44,600 nt of DNA from Clostridium ragsdalei P11 (lineage in GTDB: Bacteria > Bacillota > Clostridia > Clostridiales > Clostridiaceae). Location of the stretch: assembly GCF_001675165.1 (NCBI RefSeq), contig NZ_LROS01000026.1:1-44600 (forward strand), written 5' to 3'. Positions 9,724 to 19,510 of this stretch are shown one piece after another. The notes under the pieces were generated by a model. It ran no database searches. It saw nothing but the letters and a program-made list of their open reading frames with translations, and was not told the DNA's origin. The translations under genes and the position numbers were made by a program. Numbering within the stretch: position 1 is the stretch's first letter; each line of letters opens with the position of its first letter.

Positions 9724-12018
9724 TCATTTATCTGTTTTATTATAATTTATCAAACATCCGTCTAACAAGATATTTACTTCCTTCTCAGTAAGTTTGTCAA
9801 TTTTTACACTGAACTTTTTGAGACTACCCTTTACTACATAAGCATCTATTTCAGCTGGTCTTTCAGTAACAGCCTTCCTTACATTAGGTATAAATATATA
9901 GTCATCACATTCAAACTGTGGTTCATCTTCCATAACAAAAGGAAGTACACCCCAATTAATCAAATTTGAACGATATCTTTTAGTAGCATATTCTCTTGCA
10001 ATATTAGCATATCCACCTAAAACTTTTTGACAGCTGGCTGCCTGTTCTCTAGCAGAACCATCTCCAGGCTTTACCGCATATATCATGCTTCCTATACCTG
10101 TATTACTTGTATTTATGCTGCCAAACTCTTCTTTTACTACATTGAATACTTTTTCTAGATCCCTATTTGCATCAAAAGGAGATTTTCCTACAAGTCTATC
10201 TTTTTCCGATTTTTGAATTTGTTTTGATCTTCCAACATATTCAGGATCTTTACGTGACAGCGTAAACTCTGAAAGCTTTAATGGATTAGATCTATAAGAA
10301 GATGCATCTCCTGAAGGTATAAGTTCATCTGTTGTAGTTACAGGATCTTTAATTAAAGAACATACTTTTAATATTAAATTGTCTGCAAGCTCAGGCATAT
10401 CCGGCCAGTTCTTTATATTAGGTCCAAATCTCAATTCTTCATCACTATTTCCTTTGTCAAAGGCACTATAAACACGGTTATCATAAATTGTCTTGTTAAA
10501 ATAATATTTAGGTATATTGTAGTTTACATCTAAATCTGTAGCTGCTGTAACAAATCCTTTGTTAGCAGCTGTTGCTGCTATTGAACGTGCATCCATAAGT
10601 GCTACATAAGAAAGCTGATCATCATTAGGTTTTGAACCTTCACGATTAGGGAAGTTTCTAGTTGTATGCCTTATGCTGAGTGAATTGTTTGCAGGCGTAT
10701 CTCCTCCTCCAAAACATGGTCCACAGAAAGCTGTCTTGACTATTGCTCCTGTCTGCATCAGTTCTCCAGCAATTCCATTTTGAGCTAAGCTGTAATAAAC
10801 AGGCTGACTGGAAGGATAGACATTTAACGTAAATTCATCATTTCCAATAGATTTTCCTTTTAATATACTGGAAGCCTCACAAATATTTTCATAGTTACCT
10901 CCAGCACATCCAGCTATGCATCCTTGTTCTACATATAATCTATTATCTCTAATCTTATCTTTTAAGGAGAAGTTAAGATTTTTGTTAGACATTCTCTTTT
11001 GTGCATCTCTTTCTACTTTATCCAATATATCATAAAGGTTTGTGTTAAGTTCTTCAATAGTATATACATTACTTGGGTGAAAAGGCATTGCTATCATAGA
11101 TTTTATTTTTGACAGATCCACATATACAATTCCATCATAATATGCAACACTCCCAGGATTTAATTCTTTATAGTCATCTTTTCTTCCATGTAATTCAAGA
11201 TAGTCACAAACTTTGCTGTCAGTCTTCCATATGGAAGTCAAGCATGTAGTTTCAGTGGTCATTACATCAATGCCAGTTCTGTATTCTACAGATAAGTTTT
11301 CTATTCCAGGTCCAACAAATTCCATTACCTTGTTTTTAACAAAGCCATTTTTAAACACTTCACCAATTATAGCTAAGGCAACATCCTGCGGTCCTATGCC
11401 CTTTTGTGGTTTTCCAGTTAAATAAATTCCTATAACCCCAGGGTAAGATATATCATATGTCTGTGATAGCAGCTGTTTAACAAGTTCTCCGCCACCTTCA
11501 CCTATTGCCATTGTACCAAGTGCTCCGTAACGGGTATGACTGTCTGATCCTAAAATCATCTTTCCACAGCCTGCCATCATTTCACGCATATACTGATGGA
11601 TAACTGCTAAATGAGGTGGAACATATATTCCTCCATACTTCTTTGCTGCAGACAATCCAAATAAATGGTCATCCTCATTAATTGTTCCACCAACAGCACA
11701 AAGACTATTGTGGCAATTAGTAAGCACATAGGGTATTGGGAATTTTGTTAGTCCGCTGGCACGAGCTGTCTGTATAATTCCTACAAAAGTAATATCATGA
11801 GAAGCAAGAGCATCAAATTTAATGTTTAAGTTTTCACTATCTTTTGATTTATTATGATTCTGCAAAATAGAATAAGCTATAGTTTGTTTTTTAGCTTCTT
11901 CCTTGTCAATATGCTCTTTTCCTAATTTTGCCTTAAGTTCTTCATTAGATTCTTTATTATCAAAGTATAATTCGTCTCCATGTAATAAATATGCACCTTC
12001 ACCATGTAATTTAATCAT
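9724..12018 (-). CDS. Aconitase-family hydratase (YbhJ-like)
   Basis: The 764 residues resemble the E. coli YbhJ group of aconitase-superfamily proteins, not citrate-cycle AcnA/AcnB. The [20 protein letters not shown] segment is the aconitase active-site region. Cysteines that could hold the 4Fe-4S cluster lie in CIAGCAGG and FCGPCFGGG. The C-terminal swivel-domain motif [18 protein letters not shown] is present. It probably adds or removes water on a hydroxy acid, but the substrate is unknown. A SorC-type sugar-acid regulator is transcribed divergently, which hints at a carbohydrate-acid substrate. The ATG has an AAGGAGG site. Confidence 0.85.
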   Translation of the reverse strand: MIKLHGEGAYLLHGDELYFDNKESNEELKAKLGKEHIDKEEAKKQTIAYSILQNHNKSKDSENLNIKFDALASHDITFVGIIQTARASGLTKFPIPYVLTNCHNSLCAVGGTINEDDHLFGLSAAKKYGGIYVPPHLAVIHQYMREMMAGCGKMILGSDSHTRYGALGTMAIGEGGGELVKQLLSQTYDISYPGVIGIYLTGKPQKGIGPQDVALAIIGEVFKNGFVKNKVMEFVGPGIENLSVEYRTGIDVMTTETTCLTSIWKTDSKVCDYLELHGRKDDYKELNPGSVAYYDGIVYVDLSKIKSMIAMPFHPSNVYTIEELNTNLYDILDKVERDAQKRMSNKNLNFSLKDKIRDNRLYVEQGCIAGCAGGNYENICEASSILKGKSIGNDEFTLNVYPSSQPVYYSLAQNGIAGELMQTGAIVKTAFCGPCFGGGDTPANNSLSIRHTTRNFPNREGSKPNDDQLSYVALMDARSIAATAANKGFVTAATDLDVNYNIPKYYFNKTIYDNRVYSAFDKGNSDEELRFGPNIKNWPDMPELADNLILKVCSLIKDPVTTTDELIPSGDASSYRSNPLKLSEFTLSRKDPEYVGRSKQIQKSEKDRLVGKSPFDANRDLEKVFNVVKEEFGSINTSNTGIGSMIYAVKPGDGSAREQAASCQKVLGGYANIAREYATKRYRSNLINWGVLPFVMEDEPQFECDDYIFIPNVRKAVTERPAEIDAYVVKGSLKKFSVKIDKLTEKEVNILLDGCLINYNKTDK

Positions 12019-12363
12019 AACTTCCTCCTTACTAGCTTATGGATATCCTAATTTTCTAATCATCGTAAATATGATTTAATGATAGCAAATTCATTTTTCA
12101 AAGTCAACATTAGTTAATATTTTGCACAAATGTTTTTAAATTATCTTATAAAATAAATGCTATATAAGATTTATCGTTACATTTTTAAATTTATGTATCA
12201 TTAGTATTTGCATAAAACTGTAAATTACTGCTTATTATATTGAAAAAACAAATGAGTTACATTATAATTATTTTGTATAATTGGGTTATTAGCTTCCTTC
12301 AATGCTATTTCTAAATCACTTTAAATTAGTACGTTAAATATAAAATTATTTGAGAGGGTAGAC
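12019..12363. other. Divergent promoter region between the hydratase and the SorC-type regulator
   Basis: 345 bases without a gene. It must contain both divergent promoters and probably the regulator's binding site. It is AT-rich with no operator I can identify by eye. Confidence 0.5.
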
Positions 12364-13347
12364 ATGATAGATGAATTTGAAAAAATAAATGAAACTGAAA
12401 GATTAAATTTTCTTGCTGAAATATCTGATATGTATTATGAATTAAATATGACTCAAAGTGAAATAGCAGCCAAGTTATCTACTACTAGATTTAAAGTTTC
12501 TAAACTGCTTCAAGAGGCGCGTGACAAACATGTAGTGGAAATTACTATAAGCAAACCTCACAGTAGAGTTCCTAAATTAGAAAATGTTTTAAAAGAAAAC
12601 TTTGACTTAAAAGATGCACTGGTACTGGACAATAAGGTGTTTGCTTATGAAGAAACTTTAAATACACTGGGAAAATTGGGTGCTCAATATGTAGACAATT
12701 TAATTAGTGAAAATTCTATTATAGGTGTACTTTGGGGAAAAACTCTTTTAAATTTAATAAAAAATCTAAAGCCAAAAAAGAAACTTCCTATAACTGCTGT
12801 CCAGATAGTGGGGGCGGCGGCTAAGGATGTAACTATTGTGGATTCTCAGGAACTTATGAGAAATTTAGCAAATACATATGGAGGTAAATGCAAATACTTG
12901 TATGCACCTCTTTATATAGATAATGATTATGCTAGAAAGGCACTTATGCGGGAACCTGTATTAAGTGATACTCTATTTCTTGCAAATAAATCGGACATAA
13001 TTCTCACAGGAATAGGTACAACAGATGCCATGTTCTCTTCCTCACTTTGGGCAAATTATTTGGAAAGAGTCAAACAATACAGTTTAGATGATCTTAAAGC
13101 TGTAGGATGTATTTATGGCCGTGTTTACAATGAGCTAGGGGAAGAAATTGATATTGATATAAATCAAAAAGTGATAGGTATAGATACTTCATCTATTCGC
13201 CGGGTAAACCATGTAATAGGTATTGCTGCAGGGAAATTTAAAGCCAAGGCAATCTTAGGAGCCCTGCGTGGGAAGTATATAAACACACTTATTACCGATG
13301 ACGCCACTGCCTCAAAAATACTTTCTCTAGCAAAAATACAATTTTAG
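12364..13347 (+). CDS. SorC/DeoR-type transcriptional regulator
   Basis: The 327 residues begin with a helix-turn-helix (MTQSEIAAKLSTTRFKVSKLLQEARDK, residues about 30-60). A sugar-phosphate-binding domain typical of SorC regulators follows, with VLWGKTLLNLI near residue 120 and the sensor tail FKAKAILGALRGKYINTLITDD at the end. SorC proteins bind DNA as tetramers and respond to phosphorylated sugars. The ATG has a GAGAGGG site. It is divergent from the aconitase-like gene and is the likely local regulator. Confidence 0.88.
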   Translation: MIDEFEKINETERLNFLAEISDMYYELNMTQSEIAAKLSTTRFKVSKLLQEARDKHVVEITISKPHSRVPKLENVLKENFDLKDALVLDNKVFAYEETLNTLGKLGAQYVDNLISENSIIGVLWGKTLLNLIKNLKPKKKLPITAVQIVGAAAKDVTIVDSQELMRNLANTYGGKCKYLYAPLYIDNDYARKALMREPVLSDTLFLANKSDIILTGIGTTDAMFSSSLWANYLERVKQYSLDDLKAVGCIYGRVYNELGEEIDIDINQKVIGIDTSSIRRVNHVIGIAAGKFKAKAILGALRGKYINTLITDDATASKILSLAKIQF

Positions 13348-13372
13348 AATAATAAAAACAGGAGTTAAAATA

Positions 13373-13550
13373 TTGCGAAGCAAAGCTTTTGAAAATAACA
13401 AAGTTTAAAGAACAAAGAACAGATAAAGGTGATTTTCCTCGTACCTCAGCAAATCTACAATTTTAATATTTTCTGACGTTAGGAAGAAAATTATCCTTAT
13501 TTGATATTTAAACTTTGTTATTTGTTCTTTAAAAAAATTGCTTCGCAAAG
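13373..13550. repeat. Long imperfect palindrome with a CTGAGGTACGAG motif
   Basis: The outer arms TTGCGAAGCAA (13373-13383) and TTGCTTCGCAA (13538-13548) are followed inward by matching AACAAAGTTTAAA blocks and further partial pairing to about 13437 and 13486. The central loop contains CTCGTACCTCAG (13438-13449), the complement of the motif at 845-856. It sits between the convergent SorC gene and OYE-type gene, so it could also act as a two-way terminator. Confidence 0.7.
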
Positions 13551-13609
13551 TTCTTATATTAAGTTAATTTCTTATGTGCAAAAGTTGAGTCACTTATATA
13601 TAAAACATA

Positions 13610-14620
13610 CTAGCATTTACTATGTTCAAAACTTTCAACGGCTCTTTTGGCCCAACTAGAATCTTTATACATAGCTCTTCCTACACCTATGAGATCAGCT
13701 TTTACATCTACAAGCAGTTCCTCTGCAGCTTCAGCTTTTGTAATGCCTCCAGTTAATATAACAGGGATTGATACAAACTGTTTCAAGCTTCCACTGAGTT
13801 CTGAGAAATATCCTTGAGAGTTATTTCCCGGTACAGTAAATCTGCAAAATCCTCCTGAAATATCTAAAACATCCAGACCCGCTTTTTCAAATTCACAAAC
13901 TGCAGCTTTACTATCTTCAAGTGTAGTTCCACCTTCCATGTAATCAGAAGCTCCCAATCTCATAAAAATTGGAAATTCATTTCCTACAGCTTCACGTACA
14001 GCCTTTATAACTTGAAGGTGAATTTTAATTCTATTCTTTACATCATCTCCACCATATTCATCAGTTCTCTTGTTTGTAAGGGGAGAATAGAATTGATTTA
14101 AGAGATATCCATGGGCAGAGTGAATTTCTACTCCATCAAAACCCGCCGCCTTTACACGCACAGCAGCATCCTTAAAGCTTTTAACTATATCTTGAATTTC
14201 ATCATAAGTAAGCTCTCTTGGAATACCCGATTTCATAAAAGGATTTTCCACAGCTGAAGGTGCAACTAAAACACTTCCTGTAACTGCCACCGTGGTTGCA
14301 CTCCCAGCATGATTAAGCTGCATAACTGCCTTGCAACCGTTTTTATGAATAGTATCAGCTACTTTTCTTAAACCTTCTATTGTACTGTCATCTGCAACAG
14401 AAAGCTGATTTTTACTAGCTTTTCCTTCTTGTTCAATAAAGCTGTGTTCAACTATAATGAGTGATAAATATCCTCCTCTAGATATTTCATCATAATGTTC
14501 TAAGAGCTTACTACTTACTTTTCCATCATCTTCAGATTTCTCTGTAGCCATAGGCGGCATAATTAATCTATTTTTTAAAACTAATTTACCACTGTTTAGT
14601 GGCTCAAGTAAATGTGTCAT
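13610..14620 (-). CDS. NADH:flavin oxidoreductase, old yellow enzyme family
   Basis: This 336-residue FMN TIM-barrel enzyme carries the OYE motifs MPPMATEKS near the start, VMQLNHAGS, GFDGVEIHSAHGYLLNQFYSP, NKRTDEYGG and the phosphate-binding ILTGGITK and LIGVGRAM. Members reduce activated C=C bonds such as enoates. The length matches single-domain OYEs; the larger clostridial 2-enoate reductase or bile-acid enzymes carry an extra Fe-S/FAD half that is missing here. The ATG has a GAGGG site. Confidence 0.9.
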   Translation of the reverse strand: MTHLLEPLNSGKLVLKNRLIMPPMATEKSEDDGKVSSKLLEHYDEISRGGYLSLIIVEHSFIEQEGKASKNQLSVADDSTIEGLRKVADTIHKNGCKAVMQLNHAGSATTVAVTGSVLVAPSAVENPFMKSGIPRELTYDEIQDIVKSFKDAAVRVKAAGFDGVEIHSAHGYLLNQFYSPLTNKRTDEYGGDDVKNRIKIHLQVIKAVREAVGNEFPIFMRLGASDYMEGGTTLEDSKAAVCEFEKAGLDVLDISGGFCRFTVPGNNSQGYFSELSGSLKQFVSIPVILTGGITKAEAAEELLVDVKADLIGVGRAMYKDSSWAKRAVESFEHSKC

Positions 14621-14795
14621 AATTTCCCTCCTGCATCTAAATTTAACTTAAATTTTATCATAGCAGACATTAAAAAACAAGTAGTGCTTTCTTGTGACAA
14701 ATTTAGCATTTAAATTGTATATTTATAAAGAAATTTAGGAACTTATTTATAGTTCAATTATATAAATTACAACTTTAATCTTTCAAAAAAAGTTA

Positions 14796-14825
14796 TTGAC
14801 AACAGGACAATCTTGGTAGTATACT
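14796..14825 (+). promoter_or_regulatory. Promoter of the SAM-riboswitch permease unit
   Basis: TTGACA (14796-14801) and TATACT (14820-14825) are spaced by 18 bases, about 20 bases ahead of the riboswitch. Confidence 0.75.
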
Positions 14826-14845
14826 ACTAACTAAATTAAATAAAA

Positions 14846-14958
14846 TCTTATCAAGAGAGGTTGAGGGACTGGCCCTATGAAACCCAACAACCAGCATTTT
14901 CATTTAAATGTATTGGTGTTAATTCCTGCAGATTATTTCTGATAGATGAGATAATTGA
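14846..14958 (+). promoter_or_regulatory. SAM-I riboswitch (S-box) 1
   Basis: Conserved S-box blocks are present: CTTATCAAGAGAGG, then GAGGGACTGGCCCTATGAAA (K-turn and SAM pocket), CCCAACAACC, GGTGTTAATTCCTGCAG and the closing GATGAGATAA. SAM binding favours the following terminator, so the unit is repressed when methionine and SAM are plentiful. Confidence 0.96.
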
Positions 14959-14979
14959 TTTTTAATATCATGATATTAA

Positions 14980-15022
14980 AAGGTCATTTTTCTTATCTTA
15001 TAGAAAAATGACCTTATTTTTC
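14980..15022 (+). terminator. Terminator of SAM-I riboswitch 1
   Basis: AAGGTCATTTTTC (14980-14992) pairs with GAAAAATGACCTT (15003-15015), followed by a T-rich tract. Confidence 0.9.
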
Positions 15023-15039
15023 TATAAGATAAACCATTC

Positions 15040-15053
15040 GATTTGCGCAAATC
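15040..15053. promoter_or_regulatory. Perfect 14-bp palindrome in the permease leader
   Basis: GATTTGCGCAAATC is a perfect inverted repeat between the riboswitch terminator and the permease ribosome binding site. It may be an operator or a hairpin in the leader RNA. No cognate regulator is evident. Confidence 0.4.
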
Positions 15054-15126
15054 AAATATTCCGATAAGATTTCCATTTAATTAATAAAAATATAAGTAAA
15101 AACCTATTCGCTAAGGAGTGAACAAT

Positions 15127-16527
15127 ATGAGCAAAGAAAACTCTAAAGGCATTAATGCCCTTAAAAAAAATCAACTTAATTTTGTAGAAGTTATTGCACT
15201 TTCAGTTGCAATAATAGCACCTACTTTTGCTATGTCAATGAATGTAGGACTTATGGCATCAACAGTATCTTACTCTGTAAGTGCAGTATTTGTTATATCA
15301 ACTATACTAATGGGCTTTGTAGCCGTATCTTTTATAAAATTCAATGAATATTTTCCATCTGCAGGTTCGGTTTATACATTTACAGAAAGATCTTTGGGTA
15401 AAAAAGCTGCTTCAATATCAGGATGGGCTCTTCTTCTTACCTATATAGGATTTTCTGCTGGATGTTCTTCTGCTTTTGGATCTCTTTTTTCTAGCTTTAT
15501 TAAAGAATTAACTGGAATAAGCATATCCTGGATTATATTTGCACTAATTTGTGAGGTATTTATATGGTTTGTATCTTATAGTGATGTAAAATTAAGTACA
15601 AACATTATGCTTGTCATAGAAGCTGTATCAATCCTCCTCGTAATATTGCTTTCAGTGGTCATTCTTGTAAAAGTTGGTTCAACAAAAGGATTAAGTTTAG
15701 TTCCTTTTAAAGGAAATGGAAATAAATTTTCAAATTATGGTGCTGGAATCGTATATGCAATACTATGCTTTGGCGGTTTTGAGGGGGCATCAAGTCTTGG
15801 TGAAGAAAGTAAAAATCCTAAGAAATCAATACCTCTTGCAATTGCAAGTACAGTTGTTGTAACCGGACTTATATTCGTATTCGTAAGTTATGCTGAGGTT
15901 ATAGGATTTGGAGTATCGCCTTCAGGAATAGGTGCTCTAACAAAGTCACCATCTACTATAGTAGACCTTTCTAAAAATTATATAGGAAGTGTATTTACTA
16001 TATTAATTACGCTGGCTATCAGCATTTCCGCTTTTTCAACTGCTTTAGGATCTATGACTGCAGGTTCAAGGCTTTTATATTCAATGAGTAAAGATGGTAA
16101 TGTTCCACAAATTTTTTCTGGCGTACACTCTAAACACCATACTCCTTATGTAGCTTTAAACATCATACTTGCAATAATAATAGTTCCAGTTTTAGCACTT
16201 TTTAGGCATGATGGAGTAGAAGTATTTGGATATATAGGAACAATAGGTGCACTTGCATTACTTATTGCTTACTTCATAACAAGCTTGGGTTCACTTATAT
16301 ACTTTGGAAAGAAAAAAATATGGACATGGCAGCTTATTATACCAGTTGTAGCTCTACTTGTTTTAGCATTTACCTTTTATTCAAATATTTATCCTATACC
16401 AGCCTTTCCTAATAATATATTTCCTTATATAGTTTTGGCATGGATAATAGTAGGTTTTAGTATTACCTCTATTTATAAAAAAAGATCAGTTTTACCTGCA
16501 GCTTCTAAAGAGAAGGTTGCTAATTAA
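15127..16527 (+). CDS. APC-family amino-acid permease under SAM-I control
   Basis: The protein is 466 residues from the ATG at 15127. The GTG at 15118 abuts the AAGGAG site and is too close to be the start. About twelve hydrophobic segments start at residue 20 (VEVIALSVAIIAPTFAMSMN), the usual APC substrate-binding helix. FGGFEGASSLGEESKNPKKS in helix 6 and its loop is also typical. The S-box leader suggests uptake of methionine or a methionine precursor. The cyclase-family gene starts 33 bases downstream and is co-transcribed. Confidence 0.88.
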   Translation: MSKENSKGINALKKNQLNFVEVIALSVAIIAPTFAMSMNVGLMASTVSYSVSAVFVISTILMGFVAVSFIKFNEYFPSAGSVYTFTERSLGKKAASISGWALLLTYIGFSAGCSSAFGSLFSSFIKELTGISISWIIFALICEVFIWFVSYSDVKLSTNIMLVIEAVSILLVILLSVVILVKVGSTKGLSLVPFKGNGNKFSNYGAGIVYAILCFGGFEGASSLGEESKNPKKSIPLAIASTVVVTGLIFVFVSYAEVIGFGVSPSGIGALTKSPSTIVDLSKNYIGSVFTILITLAISISAFSTALGSMTAGSRLLYSMSKDGNVPQIFSGVHSKHHTPYVALNIILAIIIVPVLALFRHDGVEVFGYIGTIGALALLIAYFITSLGSLIYFGKKKIWTWQLIIPVVALLVLAFTFYSNIYPIPAFPNNIFPYIVLAWIIVGFSITSIYKKRSVLPAASKEKVAN

Positions 16528-16560
16528 TATACTATTTAATTTGGAAGGAGATTATATATT

Positions 16561-17295
16561 ATGACTAATAGTTTATGGAATACTTTAGGTGATTTAAAAA
16601 AACACCAATGGGTAGATCTTACCCATGAATTTGGACCGGACACCCCAAGATTTGCAAGCTTTAATCCTGCAAAATTTGAGACTATTTTCACTCACAAAGA
16701 TGGGTTCTTTGTAAAACAATATACATTTGCAGGACAATACGGAACTCATCTTGATCCTCCAATACATTTTGCAGAAGGCGGAAGATACATTGATGAATTA
16801 GAACTTCAAGAACTTGTTTTACCTCTTGTAGTTATAGATCTTTCAGAAAAAGTAAAAGAAAATAATGATTACGTACTTACAGTAGATGATATTTTAGAAT
16901 GGGAAAAGAAATATGGTAAAATACCAGAAGGTGCTTTTGTAGCATTTAGGTCCGACTGGAGTAAAAGATGGCCTGATCAAGACAAATTTTTAAACCTTGA
17001 TGAAAAAGGTGATGAACACTATCCTGGATGGTCATTTGATGCACTCAAATTCTTATATGAGACTCGCAAAATAGCAGCAAATGGACATGAAACCTTTGAT
17101 ACAGATGCACCAATAGAACAAAAAGCAACTGGATTTCAGGGAGAATATTATGTATTAAAAGAAGACCATTATCAAATTGAAGTTATGACCAATTTGGACA
17201 AAGTACCTCCAACTGGAGCAATAATCTTCAGCATAGTTCCCAAAGCTCAAAAAGCACCCGGTTTCCCTGTTCGTTCATTTGCCATTCTACCTTAA
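16561..17295 (+). CDS. Cyclase-family metal-dependent hydrolase (kynurenine formamidase-like)
   Basis: The 244 residues carry the family's metal motif near residue 61 (GTHLDPPIHF), with His63, Asp65 and His69 as likely ligands. WVDLTHEFGPDTPRF near the start and the late VMTNLDKVPPTGAII segment also fit Pfam04199. Members hydrolyse small cyclic or formylated amides such as N-formylkynurenine or isatin. No signal peptide is seen, so it is probably cytosolic. It lies in the SAM-I-controlled permease unit, so its substrate is likely imported by that permease or linked to methionine metabolism. A GAAGGAG site precedes the ATG. Confidence 0.85.
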   Translation: MTNSLWNTLGDLKKHQWVDLTHEFGPDTPRFASFNPAKFETIFTHKDGFFVKQYTFAGQYGTHLDPPIHFAEGGRYIDELELQELVLPLVVIDLSEKVKENNDYVLTVDDILEWEKKYGKIPEGAFVAFRSDWSKRWPDQDKFLNLDEKGDEHYPGWSFDALKFLYETRKIAANGHETFDTDAPIEQKATGFQGEYYVLKEDHYQIEVMTNLDKVPPTGAIIFSIVPKAQKAPGFPVRSFAILP

Positions 17296-17335
17296 GTTCA
17301 CAATAGATTACACATAATTAGTTTAATCATCCCCT

Positions 17336-17388
17336 AAAGAAAAATGAGGCAAGTAAAATATATGTTTCACTCGCCTCATTTTTCTTAT
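17336..17388. terminator. Two-way terminator between the cyclase gene and the metallophosphoesterase
   Basis: GAAAAATGAGGC (17339-17350) pairs with GCCTCATTTTTC (17373-17384), with A-rich and T-rich flanks in both directions. Confidence 0.9.
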
Positions 17389-17402
17389 TCATATTTCATT
17401 GC

Positions 17403-18554
17403 CTAGTGCTTAAACTTAATTTTAATATTTACTATTTCACCTTTTGTTCCAATTCTTATGGGAGGTCCCCAGGTCCCATAACCAGAAGTAACTATTAAAT
17501 TAAAATTGTCCTTTTTAAGATATCCATAGTCATCTTCATAAATAAGCTTTGTCATAAGATTATTAGGGAAAACTTGCCCCCTGTGAGTATGTCCCGAAAG
17601 CTGTAAATCCACATCTTCCTTATGAGCCTCCTCAAGACCCACCGGTCTATGATTTAATTCTATAATAGGTAGGGATTTGTCTGTATTTTTCAAAATTTCC
17701 TTTAGCGGTTTTATCTTTTCGCCGCTATCAGCATCCTTTCTACCTACCACATAAAAACTATTGTCTATTTTAACTGCTTTATCTTGCAGTACTTTAACCT
17801 TTGCTTCATTCATATAACTAATTGTTTCAGATAAATTTTCTCCATATTCATGATTTCCTGTAATGTAATATACACCATACTTTGAGTTTATCTTTTTAAA
17901 AGCTTGTCCATAATATTTCTTTAACTTTGTAGTTGTACTTTCATCAACCATATCTCCACAAAAGAAAACTATGTCAGGTTTTAATTTATTTATGGAATTC
18001 ACCATTTTATCTATGCCTTTTTCCTTAATCATTATACCCATGTGTACATCTGACACCATTACCACGTTTAGTGAATTTATTTTACCTGCACTTTTATTTA
18101 TATCTATACTATAATTTGTTATGACTGGATGAAGGGCATTCCACATGCCAAAGGAAAAAATAATTAAAACTATTATAAAAATTGAAATTCCATCATCATA
18201 TATGACACTTATACAATTTCTAATTTTCCCCTTAAACCCTACCTTTTTTAAAATAAATTTTACCACATCCGTGAGCAGAAATAATATAAGTAAGTAATAC
18301 AAAATGCCTAGAGATACTGCTCCTATTAGTGTTAATAGTGAAGCTAATATGTTGTTTACTGATACAACACTTTTAAATATAGAACTTATAATATAAGAAA
18401 AAGCTATGAACCAAAATCCAATCCAGTACAGTCTCTTTTTTAAATTTTTATTTTTCTTTAAAAATACCCCTTTTACTTTTCTTCCAACGTAATACCATAC
18501 TATTATATATAAAAGCAAAATAAGCATAAGTAAAATAATATTTTCAATTAGCAT
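17403..18554 (-). CDS. Membrane-bound metallophosphoesterase (YkuE-like)
   Basis: The 383 residues start with about four or five membrane helices (residues 1-160). A calcineurin-type phosphoesterase domain follows, with VVMVSDVHMG, FFCGDMVDE, YYITGNHEYG and LQLSGHTHRGQVFP supplying the metal ligands. The catalytic part would face outward or along the membrane. Relatives act on lipid head groups or unknown phosphoesters; the exact substrate cannot be read from sequence. Its ATG overlaps the stop of the upstream HxlR gene by a few bases, so the two are translationally coupled. Confidence 0.9.
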   Translation of the reverse strand: MLIENIILLMLILLLYIIVWYYVGRKVKGVFLKKNKNLKKRLYWIGFWFIAFSYIISSIFKSVVSVNNILASLLTLIGAVSLGILYYLLILFLLTDVVKFILKKVGFKGKIRNCISVIYDDGISIFIIVLIIFSFGMWNALHPVITNYSIDINKSAGKINSLNVVMVSDVHMGIMIKEKGIDKMVNSINKLKPDIVFFCGDMVDESTTTKLKKYYGQAFKKINSKYGVYYITGNHEYGENLSETISYMNEAKVKVLQDKAVKIDNSFYVVGRKDADSGEKIKPLKEILKNTDKSLPIIELNHRPVGLEEAHKEDVDLQLSGHTHRGQVFPNNLMTKLIYEDDYGYLKKDNFNLIVTSGYGTWGPPIRIGTKGEIVNIKIKFKH

Positions 18555-18886
18555 AAGTGATTACCTACACTGCATTTCTTATATTCTTCTCCCCAACTCC
18601 ACATGACATCTAGTATTGGCTTTAAACTGAATCCAAGGCTTGTCAGTGAATACTCAACTCTAGGTGGAACCTCGGCATATACTTTTCTATTTACAAGACC
18701 ATCTTGCTCCATTCGTCTTAAATTTTGAGTTAAAACTTTTTGCGAAATACTTCCAACCGACTTTTTTAATTCTCCAAATCTTTTGGTACCTGTAAGCAAA
18801 TCTCTAATGATTAAAACTTTCCACTTATCACCTATGAGTGAGAGTGTAGTTTCAACTGGACATGCAGGTAAATCTTTTTTATCCAT
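18548..18886 (-). CDS. HxlR-family winged-helix regulator
   Basis: From the ATG at 18886 the protein is 112 residues. A longer frame begins at 18922, but the AAAGGAG site sits 8 bases ahead of the inner ATG. The HxlR core is clear: CPVETTLSLIGDKWKVLIIRDLLTGTKRFGEL, then SQKVLTQNLRRMEQDGLV and the wing YSLTSLG. A single N-terminal Cys (in LPACPVE) is at the position used for redox or aldehyde sensing in some relatives. It is divergent from the FMN-binding protein gene at 19043, a common HxlR arrangement in which the regulator controls the neighbouring redox gene. Confidence 0.92.
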   Translation of the reverse strand: MDKKDLPACPVETTLSLIGDKWKVLIIRDLLTGTKRFGELKKSVGSISQKVLTQNLRRMEQDGLVNRKVYAEVPPRVEYSLTSLGFSLKPILDVMWSWGEEYKKCSVGNHLC

Positions 18887-19042
18887 AAAAGTTTCTCCTT
18901 TAAAAGTATTATAAACACACAATAGTATACTTTAGGTAACTACAGTACTTTTAAGTGCTTACTTTACATTTGATATTATGAATATTATTATAAATTTGTA
19001 AGTAGCAAATTGCAAGTTCAATTTTAAAGGAGGTTCATTAAC

Positions 19043-19447
19043 ATGAACGAAGTAGTAAAATTTTTAAAAGAAAATCCAGTGCAATATTTTGCAACTGTAG
19101 GATTAGACGGTAAACCCAAAGTACGTCCTTTCCAATTTATGCTTGAGAAAGATGGGAATCTATATTTCTGCACAAACAATAAAAAAGACGTTTTTGCCCA
19201 ACTTCAAAAATGTCCCTATGTTGAAATTTCAACATCAAGTCCAAAATTTGCATGGATAAGATTAAATGGTAAAGTTGTGTTTTCAAATGATATGGAAACT
19301 AAAAAAGCTATTATAGAGAGCAGTAGTCTAGTAAAATCACTTTATAAGTCAGCAGAAAACCCAATTTTCGAAATTTTTTATCTTAAAGATGCAAAAGCTG
19401 TAATAGCGGATTTTTCAGGTAATCCACCTAAAGAATATGCTCTTTAA
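19043..19447 (+). CDS. Pyridoxamine-5'-phosphate-oxidase-like FMN-binding protein
   Basis: The 134 residues have the split-barrel pattern: VVKFLKENPVQYFATVGLDGKPKVRPF, then YFCTNNKKDVFAQLQKCPYVEIS and a closing IFYLKDAKAVIADFSG. Members bind FMN or F420 and reduce small quinones, nitro compounds or similar. A strong AAAGGAGG site precedes the ATG. The divergent HxlR gene is its likely regulator. Confidence 0.88.
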   Translation: MNEVVKFLKENPVQYFATVGLDGKPKVRPFQFMLEKDGNLYFCTNNKKDVFAQLQKCPYVEISTSSPKFAWIRLNGKVVFSNDMETKKAIIESSSLVKSLYKSAENPIFEIFYLKDAKAVIADFSGNPPKEYAL

Positions 19448-19464
19448 TTTTAAAGACTAAATTA

Positions 19465-19478
19465 AACTTCCGGAAGTT
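19465..19478. other. Perfect 14-bp palindrome in a convergent gap
   Basis: AACTTCCGGAAGTT lies between two convergent genes. It may be a short two-way terminator, although the stem is brief. Confidence 0.35.
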
Positions 19479-19510
19479 AATAAATCATTTTTACTTAGAG
19501 TTTCATAAAA

